DNA of 64,000 nt from assembly GCF_041080655.1 (NCBI RefSeq), contig NZ_CP163525.1:1798001-1862000 (forward strand), given 5' to 3'. The position numbers and the translations under genes were made by a program. The DNA comes from Streptomyces sp. CG4. Lineage in GTDB: Bacteria; Actinomycetota; Actinomycetes; Streptomycetales; Streptomycetaceae. Position 1 is the stretch's first letter, and each line of letters begins with the position of its first letter. The notes beneath the pieces are model-generated. The model had not been told where the DNA came from. It searched no databases and worked only from the letters and a program-made list of their open reading frames with translations. Shown piece after piece: positions 1 through 8,337 of the stretch.

Positions 1-1
1 C

Positions 2-1120
2 GCCCTCGGCAACCAGCTCGATCCACGCGCCGACGTCAAGCTGCGCGGGTTGCTGGTCGGCGAGGTACGCGAGGTGCACGCGGACGGCACGAAGGCCACG
101 CTCGACATCGCGCTCAAGCCCCGGTATGTGCCGTACATCCCCTCGGATGTGCACGCCCGCCTGCTGCCCAAGACGCTGTTCGGCGAGAAGTACGTCGACC
201 TGGTCCCGCCCCCGCATTCCTCGGCCCGGCCCGTCCACGCAGGAGACGTCATCACCCAGGACCGTACGAAGGCCGGCATCGAGGTGCAGCAGCTGCTGAA
301 CGACCTGCTGCCCCTGCTGCGCGCGGTCCGGCCCGGCCAACTCAACGCCACGCTCTCGGCGTTCGCCACCGCGCTGGAGGGCCGCGGCGACCGGATCGGC
401 GACAACCTCACCCGGGTCGAGGGTTATCTGCGCCGGCTGAACCCGCACCTGCCCTCCCTCAAGGAGGACATCTCGCGGTTCGCGGACGTCGCCGAGGTGT
501 ACGGCGATGCCGCGCCCGACCTGATGCGGATCCTGCGCAACACGGTCACCACCAGCCGCACGATCGTCGAGAAGAAGGACCAGCTGGCCGCCGCGCTGCG
601 CTCGACCGCTGCCGTGGCGGACACGGCGCACGGCTTCCTGTCCGAGAACGGTGACCGGCTGATTACCCTGGGCCGGGTCTCCCGCCCCACGCTGGAGCTC
701 TTCGCCCGCTACTCCCCCGAGTACCCGTGCCTGTTCCAGGGGCTCGCCCGGCAGGAGAAGGCGTCGGAGGACGCGTTCCGGGGCGGCGAGATGCGCATCA
801 CCCTCGAAGTCGTCCGGCCGCAGGGCGCGTACCAGCCCGGTGAGGAGCCGGTGTACGGCGAGCGGTCCGGCCCGAACTGCCGCGGCCTGCCGCATCCGCA
901 GGTGCCCGGGCCGAAACCCCGTCTCGACGACGGTACGTCGGCCGGAGGTTCCGGCGGCCCACTCCCCGGAGGTGTCAACGTGTCCGCCACCCGGGCCGAG
1001 CAGCGGGCCGTCGGCTCGCTCGTGGCCCCCGCCATGGGCGTCCCCGCGGACGAGGTGCCGCCGGTGGCGACCCTGCTGTTCGGGCCGCTCGCGCGCGGAA
1101 CGGCGGTGAGTGTCGCATGA
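2..1120 (+). CDS. MCE-family (MlaD-domain) protein, position A of the mce operon, 5' truncated by window edge
   Basis: The frame is open at the left edge, so the membrane anchor and first MCE strands lie outside. The visible part starts inside the MlaD/MCE domain (LRG-x-L-x-GEV strand, then FGEKYVDL near residue 60, which closes the domain), followed by a long helical region (about 90-225) and a Gly/Pro-rich tail. MCE proteins form hexameric, cell-surface lipid-transport channels working with YrbE permeases and an Mce ATPase. It is first of six consecutive MCE genes, so it matches position A; the YrbE genes should lie just upstream. The stop overlaps the next start (ATGA). The substrate (sterol, fatty acid or other lipid) cannot be read from sequence. 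Confidence 0.93.
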   Translation, partial: ALGNQLDPRADVKLRGLLVGEVREVHADGTKATLDIALKPRYVPYIPSDVHARLLPKTLFGEKYVDLVPPPHSSARPVHAGDVITQDRTKAGIEVQQLLNDLLPLLRAVRPGQLNATLSAFATALEGRGDRIGDNLTRVEGYLRRLNPHLPSLKEDISRFADVAEVYGDAAPDLMRILRNTVTTSRTIVEKKDQLAAALRSTAAVADTAHGFLSENGDRLITLGRVSRPTLELFARYSPEYPCLFQGLARQEKASEDAFRGGEMRITLEVVRPQGAYQPGEEPVYGERSGPNCRGLPHPQVPGPKPRLDDGTSAGGSGGPLPGGVNVSATRAEQRAVGSLVAPAMGVPADEVPPVATLLFGPLARGTAVSVA

Positions 1121-2157
1121 GCAGGCCAGGAGCCCGGCAGACCGCCGCCCCACTGATCAAGTTCAGCCTCTTCGCGCTGGTCACGATCGCGGCGACGGCG
1201 CTGCTCGCCGCCACCATCGTCAACGTCTCCTTCGCCCCGAAGGACAGCTACCACGCGGTGTTCACCGACGTGACCGGATTGGAGACCGGCGACGACATCA
1301 GAGTGGCCGGTGTGCGGGTCGGGGAGGTCGAGGACATCCGGATCAAGGACCGCACCCTGGCCGAGGTCACCTTCACCGTGACCGCGCAGCGGCCGCTGCT
1401 CGCGAGCACCCACGCGGTCGTCCGCTACCGCAACCTGGTCGGGCAGCGGTACATCGCGCTGACCGAGGGCACCGGCGACGGCACCACCCGGCTGCGGCCG
1501 GGCGGCACCATCCCGCTGTCCCGGACCCAGCCGGCCCTGGACCTCAACGCCCTGCTGAACGGTTTCAAGCCGCTGTTCGCCGCGCTCAGCCCGAGCGACG
1601 TCAACCAGCTCGCCACCGAGATCATCCAGACCCTCCAGGGCGAGGGCGGCACGGTGAACAGCCTGCTCGCGCACACGGCCTCGCTCACCAGCACCCTCGC
1701 CGACCGCGACCGGCTGATCGGCTCGGTGATCGGCAACCTCAACACTGTCCTGGAGACGCTCGACAAGCGCGGCTCCCGCTTCTCCGGGCTGCTCACGCAG
1801 TTGCGCCGGGTGGTCTCGGGGCTGGCCGCCGACCGCACCCCCATCGGGGAGTCGCTGGTGAGCATCGGCGACCTCACGGACGCCACATCGGGGCTGCTGA
1901 AGGACGTGCGTCCACCGCTGAAGGACGACATCGCCGGACTCGGCGATCTCACCGGAACGCTGAACAAGAACGAGAACACCGTGGAGGGCGTCCTGAAGCG
2001 GCTGCCGAACAAGCTCGACAAGCTGACCGGGACGGCGTCCTACGGCTCCTGGTTCAACTTCTACCTCTGCGACTTCGACGGCCGGATCGTGCTGCCGAAG
2101 ACCAAGCAGGTGATCACCCCGGAGCTGCATGTGGCACGGGCGAGGTGTGGCGGATGA
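1117..2157 (+). CDS. MCE-family protein, position B
   Basis: A 346-residue protein with a single N-terminal membrane anchor (about residues 13-35) and an extracytoplasmic MCE/MlaD domain (about 40-125) containing FTDVTGLETGDDIRVAGVRVGEV and the closing NLVGQRYIAL segment, then a long helical needle-forming region and a Cys-containing C-terminal tail (YLCDFDG). Length and architecture are normal for mce-operon proteins. ATG overlaps the upstream stop by four bases and its own TGA overlaps the next ATG, so the genes are translationally coupled. Expected to assemble with the other five MCE proteins as one lipid-import channel. Confidence 0.93.
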   Translation: MSRPGARQTAAPLIKFSLFALVTIAATALLAATIVNVSFAPKDSYHAVFTDVTGLETGDDIRVAGVRVGEVEDIRIKDRTLAEVTFTVTAQRPLLASTHAVVRYRNLVGQRYIALTEGTGDGTTRLRPGGTIPLSRTQPALDLNALLNGFKPLFAALSPSDVNQLATEIIQTLQGEGGTVNSLLAHTASLTSTLADRDRLIGSVIGNLNTVLETLDKRGSRFSGLLTQLRRVVSGLAADRTPIGESLVSIGDLTDATSGLLKDVRPPLKDDIAGLGDLTGTLNKNENTVEGVLKRLPNKLDKLTGTASYGSWFNFYLCDFDGRIVLPKTKQVITPELHVARARCGG

Positions 2158-3317
2158 GACTGCGTGTCCCCAGGCGGCGGCGCCGCCCCGAGCCGCTGGT
2201 GAAGGTACGGGTCCTTCCCCCGAAGCTGCCGGCGCTCCCCCGGCTGCTGCCGAAGCGCGAGCCCCGCCCCCAGCCGTTGGTCAAGGTGCGCGTCCTGCCG
2301 CCGCAGCTGCCCAGGATCCGGCTGCGGCGCCCACGCCCGAAGCCCTTCCGCGAGCGGAATCCGGTCGTCGTGGGCGCCGTCGGCCTCACCGTCCTCGCGC
2401 TGCTCACCGTTGCCGCCTTCAACGCCGACAGCCTGCCGCTGATCGGCGGCGGCGACACGTACAGCGCGGCCTTCTCGGAGGCGGGCGGGCTCAAGCCGGG
2501 CGACGAGGTACGGATCGCAGGGGTCAAGGTCGGCAAGGTCGAGGGCGTCGACCTGGACGGCGACCACGTCAAGGTCACCTTCAAGGTGAAGGGCCACCCG
2601 GGGTTCGGTACCGACACGGGCGCCTCGGTCCGCGTCAAGACGATCCTCGGCGCGAAGTACCTGGCCCTGTACCCGAAGGGGCCCGGCCAGTTGAAGCCGG
2701 GCAGCGAGATCCCGCTCCGGCGGACCGTGTCGGCGTACGACGTCGTCCAGGCTTTCAGCGACCTGACGACCACCACCGAGGCGGTCGACACGGACCGGCT
2801 CGCGAAGGCGCTGGACACGATCTCCGTCACCTTCCAGGACTCCCCGACGGAGGTGCGGGCGTCGATCGAGGGACTGTCGCGGATCTCCCGGACCGTCGCC
2901 GCCCGTGACAAGGCGCTGCGCGGGCTCCTCGGCCATGCGCACGGAGTCAGCGCGGTGCTGGCCGGGCACACGAAGGATTTCTCCGCGCTGGTGAAGGACG
3001 GTGACGCGCTGTTCAAGGAGATCGACAGGCGGCGCGCGGCGATCCACACGCTGCTCAGGAGTTCCGCGCTGCTGGGCATCGAGCTGTCCGGCCTGGTCGA
3101 CGACAACAGCAAGGAGATCGGGCCCGCACTGAAGAACCTCGACACCTTCGTGAAGATGCTCGGACGCAACCAGGCGAGCCTCGACCGCAGCGTCCAGCTG
3201 CTCGCCCCCTACGTGCGGCTCTTCACCAACACCCTCGGCAACGGCCGCTGGTTCGACTCCTACGTCCAGAACCTGGTCGCCGCCCCGGTCGCCCCACGGA
3301 CGGGAGGCACCCGATGA
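2154..3317 (+). CDS. MCE-family protein, position C, with repeated basic/proline-rich N-terminus
   Basis: A 387-residue protein. The ATG at 2154 is chosen because it overlaps the upstream TGA (ATGA) as elsewhere in this operon. Unusually, about 68 residues of Arg/Pro-rich sequence precede the membrane segment (about 70-88); within them PLVKVRVLPPKLP (14-26) is repeated almost exactly at 41-53. The MCE domain follows (about 95-180: SEAGGLKPGDEVRIAGVKVGKV, ILGAKYLALYPKG), then a helical C-terminal region. The N-terminal extension would be cytoplasmic and could contact the ATPase or the membrane surface; this is inference. Other features are typical of the family. Confidence 0.92.
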   Translation: MRLRVPRRRRRPEPLVKVRVLPPKLPALPRLLPKREPRPQPLVKVRVLPPQLPRIRLRRPRPKPFRERNPVVVGAVGLTVLALLTVAAFNADSLPLIGGGDTYSAAFSEAGGLKPGDEVRIAGVKVGKVEGVDLDGDHVKVTFKVKGHPGFGTDTGASVRVKTILGAKYLALYPKGPGQLKPGSEIPLRRTVSAYDVVQAFSDLTTTTEAVDTDRLAKALDTISVTFQDSPTEVRASIEGLSRISRTVAARDKALRGLLGHAHGVSAVLAGHTKDFSALVKDGDALFKEIDRRRAAIHTLLRSSALLGIELSGLVDDNSKEIGPALKNLDTFVKMLGRNQASLDRSVQLLAPYVRLFTNTLGNGRWFDSYVQNLVAAPVAPRTGGTR

Positions 3318-4423
3318 CCCGCAGACTCCTGGCCCTGTTCACCGCGCTCGCGGTCGTCGCCGGCGTCGCCGTCGTCCTCTGGCCCGGCCCCCGCCCCGTC
3401 CGCGTCACGGCTTATTTCCCGCGCACCGTCGGTATCTACCCCGGCTCCGACGTCCGCGTCCTCGGCGTCCGCATCGGCGAGGTCAGGGAGATCACGCCGG
3501 AGGGCGGCCGGGTGCGGGTCGAGCTGGAATACGACCGGGGCCGCAAGGTCCCCGCGGACGCGCAGGCCGCCATCGTCAACTCCTCGGTGGTCAGCGACCG
3601 TTACGTCCAGCTGCTGCCGGTGTACCGCCAGGGCGCGGTGCTGCGGGACGGCGGCGTCATCCCCGAGTCCCGTACGGCCGTCCCCGTCGAGCTGGACCGG
3701 ATCTTCGACAGCCTGCACACCACCGCCGAGGCGCTCGGCCCGAACGGCGCCAACAAGCGGGGCTCGCTGTCCCGACTGCTCGGGGTGAGCGCGGACAACC
3801 TCCACGGGCAGGGCGAGAACCTCCACCGGACGGTGGACGATCTGTCCCAGGCGGTCACCACGCTGTCCGACGGGCGCGGCGACCTGTTCGGGACCGTGCG
3901 GAACCTTCAGGTGTTCACGGCCGCGCTGGCAGCGGACGACACCGGCGTGCGGTCGTTCAACACCGACCTCGCCGATGTGGCCGGACAGCTCGCCGGGGAG
4001 CGCAAGGATCTCGCGGCCGCGCTGAAGTACCTGGCCGCCGCGCTCGGTGACGTGGCCGGCTTCGTGCGGGGCAACAAGAAGGCGCTGACCTCGGACGTGC
4101 AGGGCCTGGCCAAGGTCACCAAGGTCCTCGTCACCCAACGGGCCGCACTGGAGGAGCTGTTGACCGTCGCCCCCACGGGCCTGTCGAACCTGCAGAACGC
4201 CTACAACCCCGCAGCCGGCACCCTCGACACCCGCAACAACCCACAACTCCCGCAGGATCCGTCGTCCCTGCTCTGCTCGATCCTGAAGACGACCGGCGAC
4301 GACCACGACAACTGCGCCGGGCTGAACAAGATCTTCGGCTCCCTGCCCAAGGTCCCGTCGGCTCCGGCGTCGACGGGCACGGTCGACAAGACCCTCGGCG
4401 GAATCCTGGGGGCACCGGCATGA
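3314..4423 (+). CDS. MCE-family protein, position D
   Basis: A 369-residue protein with an N-terminal hydrophobic segment (about 4-22) directly followed by the MCE/MlaD domain (about 27-110: PRTVGIYPGSDVRVLGVRIGEV, then SSVVSDRYVQLLP). The remainder is the long helical region ending in a segment with two Cys (SSLLCSILK and DDHDNCAGL). Start overlaps the upstream stop (ATGA), and its stop overlaps the next ATG. It is one of six co-transcribed subunits of the predicted lipid transporter. Confidence 0.92.
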   Translation: MTRRLLALFTALAVVAGVAVVLWPGPRPVRVTAYFPRTVGIYPGSDVRVLGVRIGEVREITPEGGRVRVELEYDRGRKVPADAQAAIVNSSVVSDRYVQLLPVYRQGAVLRDGGVIPESRTAVPVELDRIFDSLHTTAEALGPNGANKRGSLSRLLGVSADNLHGQGENLHRTVDDLSQAVTTLSDGRGDLFGTVRNLQVFTAALAADDTGVRSFNTDLADVAGQLAGERKDLAAALKYLAAALGDVAGFVRGNKKALTSDVQGLAKVTKVLVTQRAALEELLTVAPTGLSNLQNAYNPAAGTLDTRNNPQLPQDPSSLLCSILKTTGDDHDNCAGLNKIFGSLPKVPSAPASTGTVDKTLGGILGAPA

Positions 4424-5721
4424 GCATGCTGCGCAAGGGGCAGGTGGCCGCATGGACGGCGGTCGGCTCGGTGCTGCTGACCGGCTGCGAGTTCAACGGC
4501 TGGTACGACGTCCCCCTCCCCGGCGGCGCCGCCTCGGACGGCCATGCCTACCACGTCACCGTCGAGTTCCGGGACGTACTGGACCTGGTACCGCAGTCGG
4601 CGGTCAAGGTCGACGACGTCACCGTGGGCACGGTCGAGAAGGTGCAGCTGGACGGCTGGCACGCCCGCGTGCGGCTCAGGATCGCCGACTCGGTGAAGCT
4701 GCCCGGCAACGCGGTCGCCGACCTGAGGCAGAGCAGCATGCTCGGCGAGAAGTACGTGGCCCTGTCCGCGCCGGCCGGCGCGCGGCCCGTCGGACGGCTC
4801 CGCGACGGCGACCGCATCCCGCTCTCCCGCAGCGGCCGCGACCCGGAGGTCGAGGAGGTGCTGTCGGCACTGTCCGCGCTGCTGAACGGCGGCGGGGTGG
4901 CCCAGCTGAAGACGATCACCGTCGAGCTGAACAAGGCCCTGAACGGCCGCGAGGACCGGGTCAGGTCCCTGCTGAAGCAGCTCGACACGTTCCTCGGCGG
5001 CCTCGATGGGCAGCGGGCGGAGATCGTGCGCGCGCTGAAGGGCGTCGACCGGCTGGCAAAGCGGCTGGAGAAGGAGAAGAAGACGATCGCCCTGGCTGTC
5101 GACACCATGCCACCCGCCCTGAAGGCCCTCGCCGACCAGCGCAAGGACCTGACGAAGATGCTCACCGCTCTGGCCGGCCTCGGCAAGACCGGCACCAGAG
5201 TGGTGAACGCCTCCCACGACGACACCGTCGCCGACCTGAAGCAGCTCCAGCCCATCCTGCAGGAGCTGAACAAGGCGGGCGACGACCTGCCCAACTCCCT
5301 TGAGATCCTCACCACTTACCCGTTCCCGCGCAATGCGACGGACGCCGTCAAGGGCGACTACGTCAACCTGAAGATCACCGCCGACCTCGACCTGGCGGGC
5401 CTCTACGGCAACGTCACCGGCACGCCGGGCAAGGGCGGGAAGTCCCCGGCCCCCGGGACCCCGCACCTTCCCGGCCTTCCCACTCCCACCCCTCTCCCGT
5501 CCGTCCCGTCCCTGCCGGGCACCCCGTCCGTGCCCCCCGTGCCCCCCGTGCCCCCCGTGCCCTCCGCACCCGCCGTGCCCTCGGCACCCTCCGACGGCAG
5601 CACCCTGCTGTGCCCGCCGGTGTGCACCGCCGCCTACGGCACCGGGGACGGCTCGCGTCGCCTCCCGGCCGGGGTCGACCTCGGCCTCGCCGAGCTGATG
5701 CTGAAGGGGATACTGCCGTGA
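4420..5721 (+). CDS. MCE-family lipoprotein, position E (LprN-like)
   Basis: A 433-residue protein whose N-terminus is a lipoprotein signal: a short basic start, a hydrophobic stretch and a lipobox ending LLTGC, with Cys23 as the predicted lipidated residue. The MCE domain follows (VEFRDVLDLVPQSAVKVDDVTVGTV, SSMLGEKYVALSAP). In mce operons the fifth MCE gene encodes the lipoprotein, so this fixes the operon register as A-F. The tail is strongly Pro-rich, with a perfect nine-base repeat (gtgcccccc) three times around 5530-5556 encoding VPP repeats. Translationally coupled on both sides. Confidence 0.93.
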   Translation: MSMLRKGQVAAWTAVGSVLLTGCEFNGWYDVPLPGGAASDGHAYHVTVEFRDVLDLVPQSAVKVDDVTVGTVEKVQLDGWHARVRLRIADSVKLPGNAVADLRQSSMLGEKYVALSAPAGARPVGRLRDGDRIPLSRSGRDPEVEEVLSALSALLNGGGVAQLKTITVELNKALNGREDRVRSLLKQLDTFLGGLDGQRAEIVRALKGVDRLAKRLEKEKKTIALAVDTMPPALKALADQRKDLTKMLTALAGLGKTGTRVVNASHDDTVADLKQLQPILQELNKAGDDLPNSLEILTTYPFPRNATDAVKGDYVNLKITADLDLAGLYGNVTGTPGKGGKSPAPGTPHLPGLPTPTPLPSVPSLPGTPSVPPVPPVPPVPSAPAVPSAPSDGSTLLCPPVCTAAYGTGDGSRRLPAGVDLGLAELMLKGILP

Positions 5722-6992
5722 TCACACGTACGGTCAGGGCCCAGTTGCTCGCCTTCGCGACCGTCACCGCCCTCGGGGTGTCGTACGTCGGCGCCCGGTA
5801 CACGGGCCTCGTGGACGACGTCCTGCACCGCGGGTACACCGTGCGCGCAGACTTCGCCGAGTCCGGGGGCGTCTTCCCCGGCGCCGAGGTCACCTACCGG
5901 GGTGTGCCGGTGGGCCGCGTGGGCGATCTGCGGCTGACCGGCTCCGGAGTCTCGGTGGCGCTGAAGATCGAGGACGGCGCCCCGAGGATCCCGGCCGACA
6001 CGCTCGCCGTCGTTGCCGACCGTTCGGCGGTGGGCGAGCAGTACGTCGACCTCCAGCCGCGCCGTTCGGGCGGGCCGTACCTCATGGACGGCAGCCCGAT
6101 CCCGCGCAGCCGCACCCGGACCCCGTTGCCGGTCACCGACCTGGTCCTCAGCCTCGACCGGCTGGTCAACTCGGTCGGCAAGGACGATCTGCGGGTCACC
6201 GTCGACGAGTTGGGCAAGGCGTTCGCCGGCACCGGACCGAACCTGAGCCGACTGGTGGACTCCGGCAACGCGCTGGTGGAGTCGGCGTCCGCGTCGCTCC
6301 CCCAGACGGTCTCGCTGATCGAGGACTCGCGGAAGGTGCTCAGGACACAGGCCGACCAGGGCTCGGCCATCAAGTCGTTCTCCCGCGACCTGGCCACGCT
6401 CACCGAGCAGCTGAAGTCGAGCGACGGCGATCTCCGCCGGCTGATCGGCACCACTGCGCCCGCCGCGCAGGAGGTCGACTCCCTGCTGAAGTCCACGCAG
6501 CCGCAGGTGCCGGTCCTGCTGGCCAACCTCATCAGCGGTGCCCAGATCACCGTGGCCCGGCTGCCCGGCGTCGAACAGGCCCTCGTCACACTCCCGCTCA
6601 ATGTCGCGGGCAGCTACACGGTCATCCCCGGCGACGGCACCACCCACTTCGGACTGACCGTGAACGCCGGTGACCCGCCCGCGTGCACCCAGGGCTACGG
6701 CACCCGGCGGCGCGACCCCGCCGACACCGGCGCACGCCCGGCGAACACCGACGCGCGCTGCACGGCACCGCGCGGCAGCAAGACCTCGGTGCGCGGCGCG
6801 CAGAACGCGCCCGGCGCGACGACCGGCCGGTCCAGCGCGGACCAGGCCGCGTTCGTGGCCCCGTACGACCCGGAGACCGGCACCGTGACCGGCCCGGACG
6901 GAACACCCGTCGAGATCGGCTCGACGGGTGGCGAACAGACCGTGTTCGGAAAGGAGTCGTGGCAATGGCTGCTCGTGGGACCGATGGCATGA
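5718..6992 (+). CDS. MCE-family protein, position F
   Basis: A 424-residue protein starting at a GTG that overlaps the upstream TGA (GTGA). It has an N-terminal anchor (about 8-25), an MCE domain (FAESGGVFPGAEVTYRGVPVGRV, then DRSAVGEQYVDLQP), a helical region, and a long hydrophilic C-terminal part rich in Gly, Thr and Pro with two Cys (GDPPACTQGYGTRR, TDARCTAPRG) typical of the last MCE protein of actinobacterial operons. It is the last of the six MCE subunits; the two following genes encode Mce-associated proteins. Confidence 0.92.
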   Translation: MITRTVRAQLLAFATVTALGVSYVGARYTGLVDDVLHRGYTVRADFAESGGVFPGAEVTYRGVPVGRVGDLRLTGSGVSVALKIEDGAPRIPADTLAVVADRSAVGEQYVDLQPRRSGGPYLMDGSPIPRSRTRTPLPVTDLVLSLDRLVNSVGKDDLRVTVDELGKAFAGTGPNLSRLVDSGNALVESASASLPQTVSLIEDSRKVLRTQADQGSAIKSFSRDLATLTEQLKSSDGDLRRLIGTTAPAAQEVDSLLKSTQPQVPVLLANLISGAQITVARLPGVEQALVTLPLNVAGSYTVIPGDGTTHFGLTVNAGDPPACTQGYGTRRRDPADTGARPANTDARCTAPRGSKTSVRGAQNAPGATTGRSSADQAAFVAPYDPETGTVTGPDGTPVEIGSTGGEQTVFGKESWQWLLVGPMA

Positions 6993-7477
6993 CAGGGGGC
7001 CGGGCGAGGCTGCTGTCGGCGGGGCTCGTCGCCGCGACCGTGTTGACGACCGTGCTGTGTGTCTGGCTCGGGCTGAAGCTGTCCGACCAGCGCGCGGCGC
7101 AGCAGCGCCGTCAGGACATCCTGGCGGCGGCCCGCCAGTCGGCGCTGAACTTCACCTCGCTCGACTACCGGCACTACGACCAGGACAGCCGCACCGTGCT
7201 GCAGGGCGCCACCGGCGACTTCAAGAAGCAGTTCGCCGCGCAGACCGAGCAGTTGACCAAGCTCGTCGCACAGAACAAGTCGGTGTCCGAGGGGCAGGTC
7301 CTGGAAGCGGGCATCGTGCGGTCCGACGCGCGCTCGGCCCGAGTCCTGGTCGTGGCCGACAGCAAGGTGACCAACACCGCCGCGCCCGAGGGGCAGGCGC
7401 GCACCTACCGGCTCCAGCTCGACCTGGTGCGCGAGGCCGGCCGCTGGCTGACCTCCGACGTCGCGTTCGTGGGCTGA
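6965..7477 (+). CDS. Mce-associated membrane protein (Mas-like), first of two
   Basis: A 170-residue protein: short N-terminus, one membrane segment (about 17-36), then an extracytoplasmic domain with the YRHYDQDSRTVLQGATGDFKKQF pattern typical of proteins encoded after mceF, which resemble an NTF2-like fold. The ATG at 6965 has AAGGAG eight bases upstream and is preferred, though an in-frame ATG at 6989 would give the ATGA overlap seen elsewhere in the operon. Overlaps the end of the position-F gene. Family role: stabilising or assisting the MCE complex. Confidence 0.85.
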   Translation: MAARGTDGMTGGRARLLSAGLVAATVLTTVLCVWLGLKLSDQRAAQQRRQDILAAARQSALNFTSLDYRHYDQDSRTVLQGATGDFKKQFAAQTEQLTKLVAQNKSVSEGQVLEAGIVRSDARSARVLVVADSKVTNTAAPEGQARTYRLQLDLVREAGRWLTSDVAFVG

Positions 7478-7511
7478 CCCACCCGTGAGGCCATCAATGA
7501 GGAGAGACACC

Positions 7512-8261
7512 GTGGCGAACCCGACCTCCCGCACCCGCGGCACCGGCTCCCCGGCCCGCCGCACCATGACGGCGGCCGCCCGCGCGGCGGCCAAGCGCGC
7601 CGGGCGGCCGGCGCGCCCCGAGCGCGCTGCCTGCCAGGAAGAGGAAACCGCCCCCGGGCGCACCCTGCTCATCGAGCCCCCGGCGAACGGCTGGGAGGAC
7701 CCGCCGGAGCCCGGGCCCTTCGAGGACGAGCCGGCAAAGAGCGCGCCCTCGCGCAAGGCCGGGCGGGGCGTGCTCATCGCGGTGCTGGGCCTGGTTCTCG
7801 TGGCGGCCCTGGTCGTGGCCGCCGTCCTCGGGTGGCAGTGCCGGCAGGGGCGGCAGGCGGAGCAGGCCCGCGGTGAGGCCCTCGCGGCCGCACGGAAGGC
7901 GGCGCCGGTCGTGCTGTCGTACGACTACCGGCATCTGGACCGGGACTTCACCCGGGCCCGCGCCCTGCTCACCGGGCACTTCCGCGACCAGTACGACAAG
8001 ACCACGAAGACGGTGGTCGCGCCGACCGCGACGACGTACCACGGCGTGGTGAAGGCGACCGTGGCCACACCCGCCGACGGCAGCGCCCCGGCCGTCTCCG
8101 TCGTGTCGGCCACCCCGGACAAGGCCGTCGTGCTGCTCTTCGTCAACCAGGTCACCGAGAGCACCCAGGTCCCGGAGCCCCGGCTGGACCTGAACCGGGT
8201 GCGCATGACGCTCACCCGCACCTCATCCGGCTGGCAGGTGAACGGCGTCGACGCCCTCTGA
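7512..8261 (+). CDS. Mce-associated membrane protein (Mas-like), second of two
   Basis: A 249-residue protein starting at GTG 7512, chosen because GAGGAG lies seven bases upstream; in-frame upstream starts (7485 GTG, 7497 ATG) lack such a site. A long Ala/Arg/Pro-rich cytoplasmic N-terminus (1-84) precedes one membrane segment (about 86-107) and an outside domain with the same pattern as the preceding gene (VLSYDYRHLDRDFTRARALLTGHFRDQY). Probably paralogous to it. Last gene of the mce operon; the next gene is on the other strand. Confidence 0.84.
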   Translation: MANPTSRTRGTGSPARRTMTAAARAAAKRAGRPARPERAACQEEETAPGRTLLIEPPANGWEDPPEPGPFEDEPAKSAPSRKAGRGVLIAVLGLVLVAALVVAAVLGWQCRQGRQAEQARGEALAAARKAAPVVLSYDYRHLDRDFTRARALLTGHFRDQYDKTTKTVVAPTATTYHGVVKATVATPADGSAPAVSVVSATPDKAVVLLFVNQVTESTQVPEPRLDLNRVRMTLTRTSSGWQVNGVDAL

Positions 8262-8337
8262 CCGGGCCTCCGTACGTGCCCTCGCACAGTCTGGACAGGG
8301 TGGGGTCCGGCCGGCGCAGGGGCGCTGAAACCGGCCG

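Noticed and set aside
709..2130. Long minus-strand open frames opposite the mce genes (also 4201-5466 and 5634-6965)
   Set aside because: They are antisense shadows created by high GC3 in the MCE genes; amino acid composition is Arg/Gly/Val-heavy and low in aromatic residues, with no RBS or family pattern.
6989..7477. Alternative start of the first Mce-associated gene at the ATGA overlap
   Set aside because: ATG 6965 has a much better RBS (AAGGAG at eight bases); kept as a possible alternative only.
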